Of a stretch of 32,141 bases of DNA, positions 22,001 to 30,356 are shown piece after piece; within the stretch, counting starts at the first letter, position 1, and each line of letters opens with the position of its first letter. The notes beneath the pieces are model-generated. The model did not search any database. It saw only the letters and a list, made by a program, of their open reading frames with translations, and had not been told where the DNA came from. The position numbers and the translations under genes are program-made. The DNA comes from an uncultured Novosphingobium sp. (GTDB lineage: Bacteria; Pseudomonadota; Alphaproteobacteria; Sphingomonadales; Sphingomonadaceae). The stretch spans positions 1 through 32,141 of the forward strand of contig CALCQB010000200.1 in NCBI GenBank assembly GCA_937897535.1, written 5' to 3'.

Positions 22001-23179
22001 ATGACCGCCAAGGCAGACCGTCCCTACGATATCGTCGTCTATGGCGCGACCGGCTATACCGGCCGTCTGGTCGCCGAATATCTCGCGCATCACTATCAAG
22101 GCAAAGGTCCCAAATGGGCGATGGCCGGACGCAGCGCCGCCAAGTTGGCCGAAGTCCGCGACCTGATCGGTGCGCCCCAGGACACCCCGCTGATCGTTGC
22201 CGATTCCGATGATCCGGCCAGCGTGCGGGCGCTAGCGGAATCGGCCCGGGTGGTGATCACCACGGTCGGCCCGTACCAGCTCTACGGCGAACCGCTGCTG
22301 AAGGCCTGTGTCGAAGCCGGGACCGACTATGCCGACCTGTGCGGCGAGCCGGGCTGGATGCGGCAGATGGTCGACCAGTACCACGAAGCGGCCAAGGCCT
22401 CGGGCGCGCGGATCGCGTTCTCCTCGGGTTTCGATTCGATCCCGTTCGATCTCGGCGTGCTGATGCTGCAAAAGGAAGCCAAGGCGCGCCACGGCAGCCC
22501 GGCCCCGCGGGTCAAGGGCCGGGTTCGCGCGATGCAGGGTGCTGCCTCGGGCGGGACCGTGGCGAGCTTGACCGAGACGATGAAGGCGGTCGCGAAGAAC
22601 CCCTCGTTGATCAAGATCCTCCAAAGCCCGTTCGGTTTGACCCCCGGCTTCGAAGGCCCGTCGCAGCCGCTGGGGTTGGTGCCGGAATACGAAGAGAGCG
22701 TCGGCAAGTGGGCCGCACCGTTCATCATGGCGACGATCAACACCAAGAACGTCCACCGCACCAATTTCCTGCTCGGCCACCCCTATGGGACCGACTTCAA
22801 ATATGACGAAATGCTGCTGACCAGTGCGGGCGAACTGGGCGAAAAGGCCGCGCATGCGGTTGGCGAACTGCTCAAGAACCCGTTCGGGGCGAAGCCGCCC
22901 AAGCCGGGCGAAGGCCCCACCCCCGAAGAGCGCGAGAACGGCTTTTACGACGTGCTGTTCATCGGTGAATGGCCCGACGGCAAGACGATCCGGTATGGCG
23001 TCAAGGGCCGCTACGATCCGGGCTATGGCTCGACCAGCCGGATGATCGCCGAAACCGCGATCGCCTTGCTCGATTGCCCGGCCGAGGGCGGAATCTCGCT
23101 GCCCGGTGCACTGCTGGGCGAGGCGCTGGTCGAGCGTCTGCGCGACCATGCCGAGATCACCTTCGCAGTCGAAGAGTGA
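22001..23179 (+). CDS. Saccharopine dehydrogenase-like oxidoreductase (trans-acting enoyl reductase type)
   Basis: The product has 392 aa. The N-terminal NAD(P)-binding domain has VVYGATGYTGRLVAEYLA (about 12-29) and AGRSAAKLAEV. VVITTVGPYQLYGEPLLKAC, TDYADLCGEPGWMRQM and SGFDSIPFDLGV follow, the pattern of the saccharopine dehydrogenase family whose relatives include mycobacterial trans-acting enoyl reductases. It is unlikely to be lysine-pathway saccharopine dehydrogenase because of these lipid-type motifs. GAGGAGAG stands about 7 bases before the ATG. The MFS start overlaps its stop as GTGA, so the two are translationally coupled. Substrate is unknown; a lipid or acyl-CoA derivative would fit the neighbouring acyl-CoA dehydrogenase. 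Confidence 0.8.
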   Translation: MTAKADRPYDIVVYGATGYTGRLVAEYLAHHYQGKGPKWAMAGRSAAKLAEVRDLIGAPQDTPLIVADSDDPASVRALAESARVVITTVGPYQLYGEPLLKACVEAGTDYADLCGEPGWMRQMVDQYHEAAKASGARIAFSSGFDSIPFDLGVLMLQKEAKARHGSPAPRVKGRVRAMQGAASGGTVASLTETMKAVAKNPSLIKILQSPFGLTPGFEGPSQPLGLVPEYEESVGKWAAPFIMATINTKNVHRTNFLLGHPYGTDFKYDEMLLTSAGELGEKAAHAVGELLKNPFGAKPPKPGEGPTPEERENGFYDVLFIGEWPDGKTIRYGVKGRYDPGYGSTSRMIAETAIALLDCPAEGGISLPGALLGEALVERLRDHAEITFAVEE

Positions 23180-24447
23180 GCGCAGCGCCAGCGGACAGCG
23201 AATGGCAAGTCGGCTGGCGGATCGTGCTGGCCTGCGCGGTCGCCAACGGCACCGGGATCGCGCTGCTGTTCTATTGCTTCAGCCTGTTCCTGATCCCGAT
23301 GTCGACCGACCTCGGACTGACCCGGACCGATACCGGGATCGTCCAGTCGCTGATCATCACCGCGGTGCTCGGCGCACCGGTGATCGGGCGGCTGACCGAC
23401 CTGTTCGGATTCCGCCCGGTATTCGTGGTCTGCACGCTGGTGCTGGTGCTGATCGGGCTGCTGCAAGGGTTGTGGGTCAGCGGGTTCTGGTCGCTGGCCT
23501 GCACCGTGGCGCTGGCCGGATTTGTCGGCGGGGGCAGTTCGTCGGTCACGCTGACCCAGCCGATCAACGCGCATTTCCGCAAGTACCGGGGCCGCGCGCT
23601 GGGGCTGGTCGGGATCGGGGTGTCGCTGACCACGTTCCTGGTGCCGCCGTTTCTGGAAATGGTCATCGCGGTCAACTGGCGCTGGGGCTATCTGATGCTG
23701 GCGGCGCTTTCGGGGCTGGTTGGCTTGCCCGCAGTCCTGTTGCTGCTGCCGCGCAGCGCCGGTCAACGCGCGGTCCGGCATGCCTCGGGCAAGCTCCCGC
23801 ATGACTGGAGCTTCATGCGCCAGCGCGACTTCTGGCTGCTGAGCCTGGCCAACATGATCGCCGGGATCACCACCGGCGGAGCGATCAGCCAGCTTTCGCC
23901 GATGATCGTCGAGCATGGGATCTCGCCCGCGACCGCCGCGCTCGGGCTGTCATCGTTCGCTGCCGGGCAGTTCTGCGGCAAGCTCGGCGGCGGCTGGCTG
24001 CTTGACCGGTTCGAGCCGCGCCGGATGGCGGTGCTGATGACGATCATCCCCAGCATCGGCTTTGCAGTGTTCACCCAGGCCGATCCCGGCATGATCCCGC
24101 TGGTGCTGGCTGCCTGCGCAATGATCGGCGCGCTGAGCGGCGCGGATATCGACATTTATGCCTACTTCGTCGCCCGCCGGTTTGGCCTGGCACAATACGG
24201 CTCGGTGTTCGGCGCGCTTCACGGGCTCGGCTGGATCGGCACCGCTGCGGGGATCACGCTGTTCTCTGCCACGTTTACCCGGACCGGCAGCTATGCCCCG
24301 GCCCAGTACCTCGCGATCGGCCTGCTGCTGGCCGCTGCGGCGATGCTGGCCCCGGTCCGGCTCCCCCCGCTCGAGCGAGAAAAAGATGACCAGCCGCTGC
24401 TCGACGATGCCAGGATCGCCGAAGCCGAGCTGGAGCAGTTTCCCTAG
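23176..24447 (+). CDS. MFS transporter
   Basis: The product has 423 aa starting from GTG 23176, which overlaps the upstream TGA by four bases (GTGA). About twelve hydrophobic helices are visible, with the MFS loop motif GRLTDLFGFRPVF between helices 2 and 3 and a similar GGWLLDRFEPRRMAV in the second half. The cytoplasmic central loop contains RSAGQRAVRHASG. The overall pattern resembles the oxalate/formate antiporter-like or monocarboxylate MFS group (AVANGTGIALLFYCFSLFL), but the substrate is not inferable. It probably moves the substrate or product of the preceding acyl-CoA dehydrogenase/oxidoreductase pair. Confidence 0.88.
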   Translation: MSAAPADSEWQVGWRIVLACAVANGTGIALLFYCFSLFLIPMSTDLGLTRTDTGIVQSLIITAVLGAPVIGRLTDLFGFRPVFVVCTLVLVLIGLLQGLWVSGFWSLACTVALAGFVGGGSSSVTLTQPINAHFRKYRGRALGLVGIGVSLTTFLVPPFLEMVIAVNWRWGYLMLAALSGLVGLPAVLLLLPRSAGQRAVRHASGKLPHDWSFMRQRDFWLLSLANMIAGITTGGAISQLSPMIVEHGISPATAALGLSSFAAGQFCGKLGGGWLLDRFEPRRMAVLMTIIPSIGFAVFTQADPGMIPLVLAACAMIGALSGADIDIYAYFVARRFGLAQYGSVFGALHGLGWIGTAAGITLFSATFTRTGSYAPAQYLAIGLLLAAAAMLAPVRLPPLEREKDDQPLLDDARIAEAELEQFP

Positions 24448-24459
24448 CGGACGGGCTGA

Positions 24460-24480
24460 GGCGGCGTTAGGCTTGCCGCC
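24460..24480 (+). promoter_or_regulatory. Hairpin abutting the aminotransferase start codon
   Basis: GGCGGC (24460-24465) and GCCGCC (24475-24480) form a 6-bp stem whose right arm ends at the base before ATG 24481. No Shine-Dalgarno is visible. The structure could mask initiation, or the mRNA could be leaderless with TTAGGC (24467-24472) as a -10-like element. Confidence 0.35.
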
Positions 24481-25644
24481 ATGACCAGCCTTGCCCAGCG
24501 CCTGTCCGGCCCCGCCAGCACCACGGTGTTCGAAGTGATGTCGGGACTTGCCCGCGAACTCGGTGCGATCAACCTGGGGCAGGGCTTTCCCGACATGGGC
24601 GAACCGCCCGAGCTGATCGCGGCGGCGCAGCGCGCGCTGGCGGATCATTCGAACCAGTACCCGCCGATGCGCGGGCTGGCGGAACTGCGCGAGGCCGTCG
24701 CCAGCTATCACCAGCGCGAACAAGGCTTGAGCGTGGACCCCGCCGACGTCGTTGTGACCTCGGGCGCGACCGAGGCGCTCGCCGCCAGCCTGCTCGCGCT
24801 GGTCCGGCCCGGCGATGAAGTGGTGCTGATCCAGCCGCTCTACGACGCCTACCTGCCCCTCGTGCAATGGGCCGGGGGCACCGCCAAGCTGGTCAGCCTG
24901 GAGCCGCCGCACTGGACCCTGCCGCTCGACAAACTGGCCGCCACGATCGGGCCGAACACGCGCGGGATCGTGCTCAACACCCCCAACAACCCGACCGGGA
25001 CCATGCTGACCCTGGCCGAGCTGGAGGGGATCGGCGCGCTGGCCGAGGCGCACGATCTGTGGGTGGTCAGCGACGAGGTCTGGGAAGGCATGGCGTTCGA
25101 CGGCACCCCGCACATCTCGCCGCTGACCATCCCGGCGCTGGCGGAGCGCACGGTCAAGATCGGTTCGGCCGGCAAGATCTTCTCGATGACCGGGTGGAAG
25201 ATCGGCTGGGCGGTAGCTGCGCCGCCGTTGGCCCGAGCAGTCGCGGCCCGGCACCAGTTCCTGACCTTCACCACCGCCACGCCGCTGCAATGGGCAGTGG
25301 CCGAGGCACTTGGCCTGCCCCAGACCTGGCACGCGGCGCACCGCGCCTGCTATGCCCAGGCCAAGGCGCGGCTGGTTGCCGGATTGACCGCGGCCGGGTT
25401 CGCGGTTCTGCCCGCCAGCGGGACCTGGTTCGTCACGCTCGACTTGGCTGCCTCGGGCCTGCCCGCCGACGATGCCGCATTGGCCGAGCGGCTGATCCGC
25501 GAGGCCGGCGTCGCCTCGATCCCGGTTTCGGCCTTCTATGCCGAGTCGCCCGAGCGCGGCTATCTGCGGCTGTGTTTTGCCAAGCAGGACGCCACGCTGG
25601 ACGAGGCCGTGGGGCGGCTCGCCGGGTTCCGCCGCGAGGTGTAG
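24481..25644 (+). CDS. Class I/II PLP-dependent aminotransferase
   Basis: The product is a 387-aa fold-type I aminotransferase. NLGQGFPDMGEP (31-42) is characteristic of the methionine/kynurenine aminotransferase (YbdL-like) group. NTPNNPTG (166-173), SDEVWEGMAFDG with Asp198, and the Schiff-base Lys232 in GSAGKIFSMTGWKIGW are all present. The C-terminal RLCFAKQDATLDEA carries the arginine that binds the substrate carboxylate. Likely substrates are methionine, aromatic amino acids or N-succinyl-diaminopimelate, which cannot be separated from sequence alone. The TAG stop starts palindromic element copy 2, and a hairpin abuts the ATG. Confidence 0.88.
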   Translation: MTSLAQRLSGPASTTVFEVMSGLARELGAINLGQGFPDMGEPPELIAAAQRALADHSNQYPPMRGLAELREAVASYHQREQGLSVDPADVVVTSGATEALAASLLALVRPGDEVVLIQPLYDAYLPLVQWAGGTAKLVSLEPPHWTLPLDKLAATIGPNTRGIVLNTPNNPTGTMLTLAELEGIGALAEAHDLWVVSDEVWEGMAFDGTPHISPLTIPALAERTVKIGSAGKIFSMTGWKIGWAVAAPPLARAVAARHQFLTFTTATPLQWAVAEALGLPQTWHAAHRACYAQAKARLVAGLTAAGFAVLPASGTWFVTLDLAASGLPADDAALAERLIREAGVASIPVSAFYAESPERGYLRLCFAKQDATLDEAVGRLAGFRREV

Positions 25645-25705
25645 AGTCTGTTTCAGTTGGACTGAAACAGGGCAACACCGGCCCGCTCCCCCGGCCCAAC
25701 CACCC
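25642..25705 (+). repeat. Extragenic palindromic element, copy 2
   Basis: Starts TAGAGTCTG at the aminotransferase stop. The hairpin is CTGTTTCAGT-TGG-ACTGAAACAG (25648-25670, perfect 10 bp). It is followed by CAACACCGGCCCGC and the shared CTCCCCCGGCC block, extended here by CAACCACCC. Compared with copies 1 and 3 the hairpin arms differ, but pairing is kept. Confidence 0.85.
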
Positions 25706-25753
25706 GATAAGGTACCCTGTGGGTGGTTGGGCCGGGGGAGCGGGCCGGTGTTG
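25673..25753. repeat. 33-bp perfect inverted repeat formed by copies 2 and 3
   Basis: Positions 25673-25705 are the exact reverse complement of 25721-25753 (33 of 33), with a 15-base spacer at 25706-25720 that includes the KpnI-type GGTACC. It could fold as a large hairpin in RNA, ending transcription of the aminotransferase, or extrude as a cruciform. Confidence 0.9.
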
Positions 25754-25780
25754 TTTCCACTCAAGTGGAACAGGCTCTAG
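25721..25780 (-). repeat. Extragenic palindromic element, copy 3 (inverted)
   Basis: On the minus strand this copy reads TAGAGCCTG, hairpin TTCCACT-TG-AGTGGAA (25770-25755), then AACAACACCGGCCCGCTCC onward. It is head-to-head with copy 2, forming a BIME-like pair. It lies upstream of the GT4 gene. Confidence 0.85.
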
Positions 25781-25872
25781 CTCGGCCCGGCTTGCGCGCC
25801 GCTCATACTGGCGCAGCCATGCTGCACTGCGGAACAAATGCGCGTCTAAGGGGTTCTCTGGGCAGTCCTCCG

Positions 25873-28257
25873 ATGATGGAAACGCCTGTGGAACAACACT
25901 TTGCCACGACGCCGAATCCGGCGGGCCCCGCGCCTGTCGCCGCGATCTTCCTGCGCGCTGCGAATGACCCTGCAAATGGTCCCGCCGCGATGCTTCGGCG
26001 TGAGCCGAAGGTTGCGCTGATCGGGACCTATGTGCCGCGCAAATGCGGCATCGCGACCTTCACGGCCGACGTGGTCGAGCAGCTGGGCCGCCATCATCCC
26101 GAGATCGACTGCCAGGTCCATGCGCTCGATGCCGGGCGCGGTGAGCGCTATCCCGCCGGTGTAGCGGCGATCCTGGCCGACACCGCCGAGAGCTATGCCG
26201 TCACCGCCCGCCGGATCAACGAATCCGGCCCGGACGTGGTCTGGCTGCAGCACGAATTCGGGATTTTCGGCGGCAAGGACGGCGCGCTGGTCTGCGGCCT
26301 GGTCGATCAGATCGCCGCGCCGCTGGTGATCACCTTCCACACCGTGCTTGGCGAGCCCAGCGCCAACCAGCGCCGGATCGTCGAGCACCTGATCAGCCGC
26401 GCCTCGCGGATCATGGTGATGTCGCGCCACGGCCGGGATTTGCTGGTCGAAGCCTACCGGGCTCCGGCCGATCGGGTCGAGGTCATCCCCCATGGCGCGC
26501 CTGACCGGCCGTTTGGGCGCACCGCCGAATTCAAGCGCCGCCTCGGGCTGGAGGATCGCAATGTGCTGATGACCTTCGGCCTGCTCGGCCCCGGCAAGGG
26601 TCTGGAGCATGCGATCGCGGCGCTGCCGGCGATCATCGCGCGCCATCCCGGCACGGTCTACCGGATCGTCGGCGCGACCCACCCCAACCTGGTCGCCCGG
26701 CAAGGCGAGGCCTACCGCGACAAGCTGATCGCGCAGGCCGAGGCGATGGGGGTTGCGGACCATATCGAATGGGACAACCGCTTTCTCGGCACCGCCGAGC
26801 TGCTCGACCAGCTTGAAGCCTGCGACATCTACCTGACCCCGTACCCCAACCTGCAGCAGGCCACCTCGGGCACGCTGAGCTATGCGGTGGCGCTGGGCAA
26901 GGCGGTGGTCGCGACGCCCTATGTCCATGCCCGCGAGCTGCTGACCGGCAAGGTCGGCTGGCTGGTCGAGCCCAATTCGAGCGCGGCGATTGCCCACGCG
27001 GTGGGCGCGCTGCTCGACGATCGCGCCTTGCTCCACGCCACCCAGCAGCGGGCCTACGACGCCGGGCGGGCGACGATCTGGCCGCGCTTTGCCGAGGCCA
27101 GCGCCGCACTGGTCCGCTCGGCCGCGACCGCGCCGCTGGGTGAGGTGCCACTGACCGCCGTACCCGGGATCGGCGGGTTTCTGGCGATGTGCGATTCGAC
27201 CGGGATCTTCCAGCACGCGATCGGGATCGTCCCCGATCGCCGCCACGGTTACTGTCTCGATGACAACGTCCGGGCGCTGATGCTGATGAACCACGCCGTG
27301 GGGCTGTCGCCGGCCGAGCGGCTGGGCTGGAGCTCGACCTTCGCCAGCTTCGTCCAGTACGCCTGGAACCCTGACCTCAAGCGGCTGCGCAATTTCATGC
27401 GGTTCGATAGGACCTGGTGCGAGGATCACGGTTCGGAAGATTCGAACGGCCGCGCGCTGTGGGCGCTGGGCGATACCGTGGCCAATTCGCCGTTTGTCGA
27501 CCTGCGCGACTGGGCCCGTAGCTGGTTCGAAGAGATACTGCCTTCGTTCGAAGAGATCGGCTCGCCCCGGGCGCTGGCCTTTGCCATCCTGGGCGCGGCA
27601 GCGGTGGTTCGCGCCGAAGGTCCGCATCCCGCCGCCGAGCGGCTGCTGGGCCGCGGCGCCGAACTGCTGGCGAGCCTGCTGGCCGAATCGCGCCGACCCG
27701 ACTGGGCCTGGTTCGAAGCGGTGCTGGCCTATGACAACCCGCGCCTGCCCCAGGCGCTGATCGAGGCCGGCGCGGTATTGGGACGGCGCGACTGGACCGA
27801 ACTGGGTCTGGCCACGCTGCGTTGGATCGCCGAACGGCAGACCGCACCGAGCGGCCTGTTCCGCCCGGTCGGGTCCGAAGGGTTCGGCCACGCGCATCAC
27901 CAGCTGCCGTTCGACCAGCAACCGCTCGAGGCCCAGGCCGCGATCGAGGCCTGCCACGCCGCCAACCGCGTCGCGCCCGACCGGTATTGGCGCGGCCACG
28001 CCGTGGCCGCTTATCGCTGGTTCTTCGGCGCCAATGATCGCGGTGCCGTGCTGGCCGACCTCGCCAGCGGGCGTTGCCGCGACGGGGTGACCCCGCGCGG
28101 AGCCAACATGAACTGCGGGGCCGAATCGATCCTGGCGTTCCAACTGGGCCATGCCGCCTTGCAGCCGTTGCTGCGCGACCGCAGACCTTCCTCCCACGCA
28201 GGGGACACACTTGCTGAAGAACACCAAGGGCGAGCGCCAGCGCTTGCTCATCCATGA
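25873..28257 (+). CDS. GT4-type glycosyltransferase with large C-terminal domain
   Basis: The product has 794 aa from ATG 25873. Residues about 45-400 form a GT4 (GT-B fold) glycosyltransferase: GTYVPRKCGIATFTADVV, VWLQHEFGIFGGKDG, VEVIPHGAP, FGLLGPGKGLEHAI and PYPNLQQATSGTLSYAVALG with VVATPYVHARELL, the usual donor-binding end. Residues about 410-790 are a separate, mostly helical region: HAIGIVPDRRHGYCLDDNVR, DHGSEDSNGRALWALG, WFEAVLAYDNPRLPQAL, HAHHQLPFDQQPLEAQAA and MNCGAESILAFQLGH. Its helix pairs and Trp/Asp/Glu-rich loops recall alpha/alpha-toroid glycoside hydrolase folds. Donor and acceptor are unknown; the GH130 and ManA genes downstream suggest mannose chemistry. The start is uncertain (25819 and 25876 are alternatives, none with a good Shine-Dalgarno). 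The end overlaps the GH130 gene by 47 bases. Confidence 0.85.
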   Translation: MMETPVEQHFATTPNPAGPAPVAAIFLRAANDPANGPAAMLRREPKVALIGTYVPRKCGIATFTADVVEQLGRHHPEIDCQVHALDAGRGERYPAGVAAILADTAESYAVTARRINESGPDVVWLQHEFGIFGGKDGALVCGLVDQIAAPLVITFHTVLGEPSANQRRIVEHLISRASRIMVMSRHGRDLLVEAYRAPADRVEVIPHGAPDRPFGRTAEFKRRLGLEDRNVLMTFGLLGPGKGLEHAIAALPAIIARHPGTVYRIVGATHPNLVARQGEAYRDKLIAQAEAMGVADHIEWDNRFLGTAELLDQLEACDIYLTPYPNLQQATSGTLSYAVALGKAVVATPYVHARELLTGKVGWLVEPNSSAAIAHAVGALLDDRALLHATQQRAYDAGRATIWPRFAEASAALVRSAATAPLGEVPLTAVPGIGGFLAMCDSTGIFQHAIGIVPDRRHGYCLDDNVRALMLMNHAVGLSPAERLGWSSTFASFVQYAWNPDLKRLRNFMRFDRTWCEDHGSEDSNGRALWALGDTVANSPFVDLRDWARSWFEEILPSFEEIGSPRALAFAILGAAAVVRAEGPHPAAERLLGRGAELLASLLAESRRPDWAWFEAVLAYDNPRLPQALIEAGAVLGRRDWTELGLATLRWIAERQTAPSGLFRPVGSEGFGHAHHQLPFDQQPLEAQAAIEACHAANRVAPDRYWRGHAVAAYRWFFGANDRGAVLADLASGRCRDGVTPRGANMNCGAESILAFQLGHAALQPLLRDRRPSSHAGDTLAEEHQGRAPALAHP

Positions 28258-29521
28258 CACGCGGCTGCATGCCGATCCGACCCGGGTCGTGCTGCGACCG
28301 TTCTATCTCGGCTGGCAATCGACCAATGCGCCAGGCGACCGGGCGCATCGGCTGATCGAGGATGTTGCCGGGCTGAGCGAGCATGAGGTTGAGGCGGAAT
28401 ACCACCGCGTGATTCACGATTTCGCCGAACGCCACTGGCAGACCGAACAGGTTTTCGAGCAGCGCTATCGCGAGGTCGAAGCGGCGCATGGGCTGGGCCA
28501 GGCCGGCTATTCGCCGACCCGCCGCCGTCTGATCGGGGCCTACTTCTGCCACGAATATACCTACGCCGCCGCGGCGCTGATGAACCCGTCGATCATCCCC
28601 CATCCCGACCAGTCGGGCATGAACGGCGGGGCCTGCCGGTTTGCCATGTCGCTGCGCGCGGTCGGCGAAGGCCACATCAGCTCGATCGCCTTTCGCGAAG
28701 GCATCGTCGAGGCTGACGGCTCGTTTCAGCTCTGGCCGCAAAGCCACTTCGCAATCGCCGCCGAACTTGACGACACCACCATGACCGACGCCGACGAAAG
28801 CGTCACCGTACACCGCAACAGCGACAGCACGTTGTCCAACTGCGTGATCTTCCCGATCACCGAGCAGCAACGCGGCGGGCTGGAGGACCTGCGGCTGGTC
28901 CGGTTCGAACACCCCGATGGCCGCCACGAATGGATCGGTACCTATACCGCCTATTCGGGCCGGGCGATCCGTTCTGAACTGCTCCGCACCGACGATTTCC
29001 ACGCCTTCACGCTCGGGCCGATCCGCGGTTCGGCCGGGCGCAACAAGGGCATGGCGCTGTTCCCGCGGATGGTCGACGGGCGCTATGCGATGATCGGACG
29101 GCAGGACGGCAAGAACCTGTTCCTGCTCCGCTCCGACCGGCTCGACACCTGGGACGATGACGGTGCGCTGCTGATGGAGCCGCGCTATCCGTGGGAATTC
29201 ATCCAGATCGGCAATTGCGGCAGCCCGATCCTGACCAAGCACGGCTGGCTGATGCTGACTCACGGGGTCGGCGCGATGCGCAAGTATGCGCTGGGCTGCG
29301 CGCTGCTTGACCGCGACGATCCTTCGAAAGTCCTGGCCCGCAGCCGCGAGCCGGTGCTGACCGCCGAAGACGCCGACCGGGCCGGCTATGTCCCCAACGT
29401 GGTCTATACCTGCGGGGCGCTGCTGGTCGGCAAGCACCTGCTGATCCCCTATGGCATTTCCGACAGCGCGGTCGGCTTCGCCTCGACCACGGTCGCCGAC
29501 CTGATGGCGATGATGGACTAG
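28211..29521 (+). CDS. GH130-family enzyme (mannoside phosphorylase or hydrolase type)
   Basis: The product has 436 aa from TTG 28211, chosen because AGGGG stands 6 bases upstream and the family N-terminus (RLHADPTRVVLRPF) follows soon. GH130 features are NPSIIPHPDQSG, FAMSLRAVGEGHISSIAFREG, GGLEDLRLVRF (usual GxEDPR, here with Leu in place of Pro), CGSPILTKHGWLMLTHGVGA, ALLDRDDPSKVLARS and GYVPNVVYTCGALL with IPYGISDSAVGFA. GH130 enzymes cleave or phosphorolyse beta-mannosides. Whether this one is a phosphorylase or hydrolase cannot be told by eye. The extra N-terminal 90 residues (helical, HEVEAEYHRVIHDFAERHW) exceed the classical five-blade propeller. It overlaps the GT4 gene and precedes manA by 4 bases. 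Confidence 0.85.
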   Translation: MLKNTKGERQRLLIHDTRLHADPTRVVLRPFYLGWQSTNAPGDRAHRLIEDVAGLSEHEVEAEYHRVIHDFAERHWQTEQVFEQRYREVEAAHGLGQAGYSPTRRRLIGAYFCHEYTYAAAALMNPSIIPHPDQSGMNGGACRFAMSLRAVGEGHISSIAFREGIVEADGSFQLWPQSHFAIAAELDDTTMTDADESVTVHRNSDSTLSNCVIFPITEQQRGGLEDLRLVRFEHPDGRHEWIGTYTAYSGRAIRSELLRTDDFHAFTLGPIRGSAGRNKGMALFPRMVDGRYAMIGRQDGKNLFLLRSDRLDTWDDDGALLMEPRYPWEFIQIGNCGSPILTKHGWLMLTHGVGAMRKYALGCALLDRDDPSKVLARSREPVLTAEDADRAGYVPNVVYTCGALLVGKHLLIPYGISDSAVGFASTTVADLMAMMD

Positions 29522-29525
29522 CCCG

Positions 29526-30356
29526 ATGCCGCGCTCCCGCTCTTTCGGCGTCACGCTCAAGACCCGCAAGGTCGAAAAGCCGTGGGGCCGCGAGCAACTG
29601 CCCGCACCGTTCGCCGCGCCGCCGGGCAAGCGGATTGGCGAGATCTGGTTCGAGCCGCCCCCGGCGCTGCGCCAGCTGCTGGTCAAATACCTGTTCACCA
29701 GCGAAAAGCTCTCGGTCCAGGTCCATCCCTCGGACGCGCAGACGATCGAGGCGGGACTGGGCCGCCAGGGCAAGGAAGAATGCTGGCTGGTGATCGCGGC
29801 CGATCCCGGCGCGGTGCTGGGGATCGGGTTCAAGCGCGCGGTCAGTCCGCGCCAGATGCGCTGCGCCGCAGTCGACGGCCAGATTGAGGCGCTGATGGCC
29901 TGGCATCCGGTCAAGGCCGGCGACTTTTTCTACATCCCGGCAGGAACGGTCCACGCGATCGGAGCCGGGGTCAGTCTGATCGAGATCCAGCAGAACAGCG
30001 ACATCACCTATCGGATCTACGACTATGGCCGCCCGCGCGCGCTGCATCTCAACGATGGCATCGCCTGCGCCCACGGCGAGAGATACCGCGATCCGCGCCG
30101 CTGCCACCTGCCCGCGAACGGCGAGGTGATGCTGGTCGACGGTCCGCTGTTTCGGCTTGTGCGTTTTGACGGCCCGATTTCCGCGGAAACCACCGCGCGG
30201 TTTGGTCCCGGTCCGTCGCTGGTGATCCCGACCTCCGGCGCGGTGACGGTCGAAGGCGCGAACGTCACCCCCGGCTGCTGCGCCTTGGCCCGGTCCTTCG
30301 CTGACATTGTACCCAGTGAGGGGTCCAGGGGACTGCTGGCACAACCGCTCAACTGA
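29526..30356 (+). CDS. manA: Class I mannose-6-phosphate isomerase
   Basis: The product has 276 aa and converts fructose-6-phosphate and mannose-6-phosphate, linking central metabolism to GDP-mannose. The zinc site is visible: Gln65 and His67 in LSVQVHPSD, Glu in KEECW (84 or 85), and His143 in PAGTVHAIGAG. QQNSDITYRIYDYGRPR carries the substrate arginine region. It is shorter than E. coli ManA (about 390 aa) and lacks the extra helical domain, like many small class I type isomerases. It follows the GH130 gene by 4 bases and shares an operon with GT4 and GH130, supporting mannose as their sugar. It converges on the MFS gene with an 8-base overlap of the 3' ends. Confidence 0.9.
   Translation: MPRSRSFGVTLKTRKVEKPWGREQLPAPFAAPPGKRIGEIWFEPPPALRQLLVKYLFTSEKLSVQVHPSDAQTIEAGLGRQGKEECWLVIAADPGAVLGIGFKRAVSPRQMRCAAVDGQIEALMAWHPVKAGDFFYIPAGTVHAIGAGVSLIEIQQNSDITYRIYDYGRPRALHLNDGIACAHGERYRDPRRCHLPANGEVMLVDGPLFRLVRFDGPISAETTARFGPGPSLVIPTSGAVTVEGANVTPGCCALARSFADIVPSEGSRGLLAQPLN

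Noticed and set aside
27395..29914. 839-codon minus-strand frame opposite GT4/GH130/manA
   Set aside because: It spans three well-supported plus-strand genes and shows no domain; a composition artefact.
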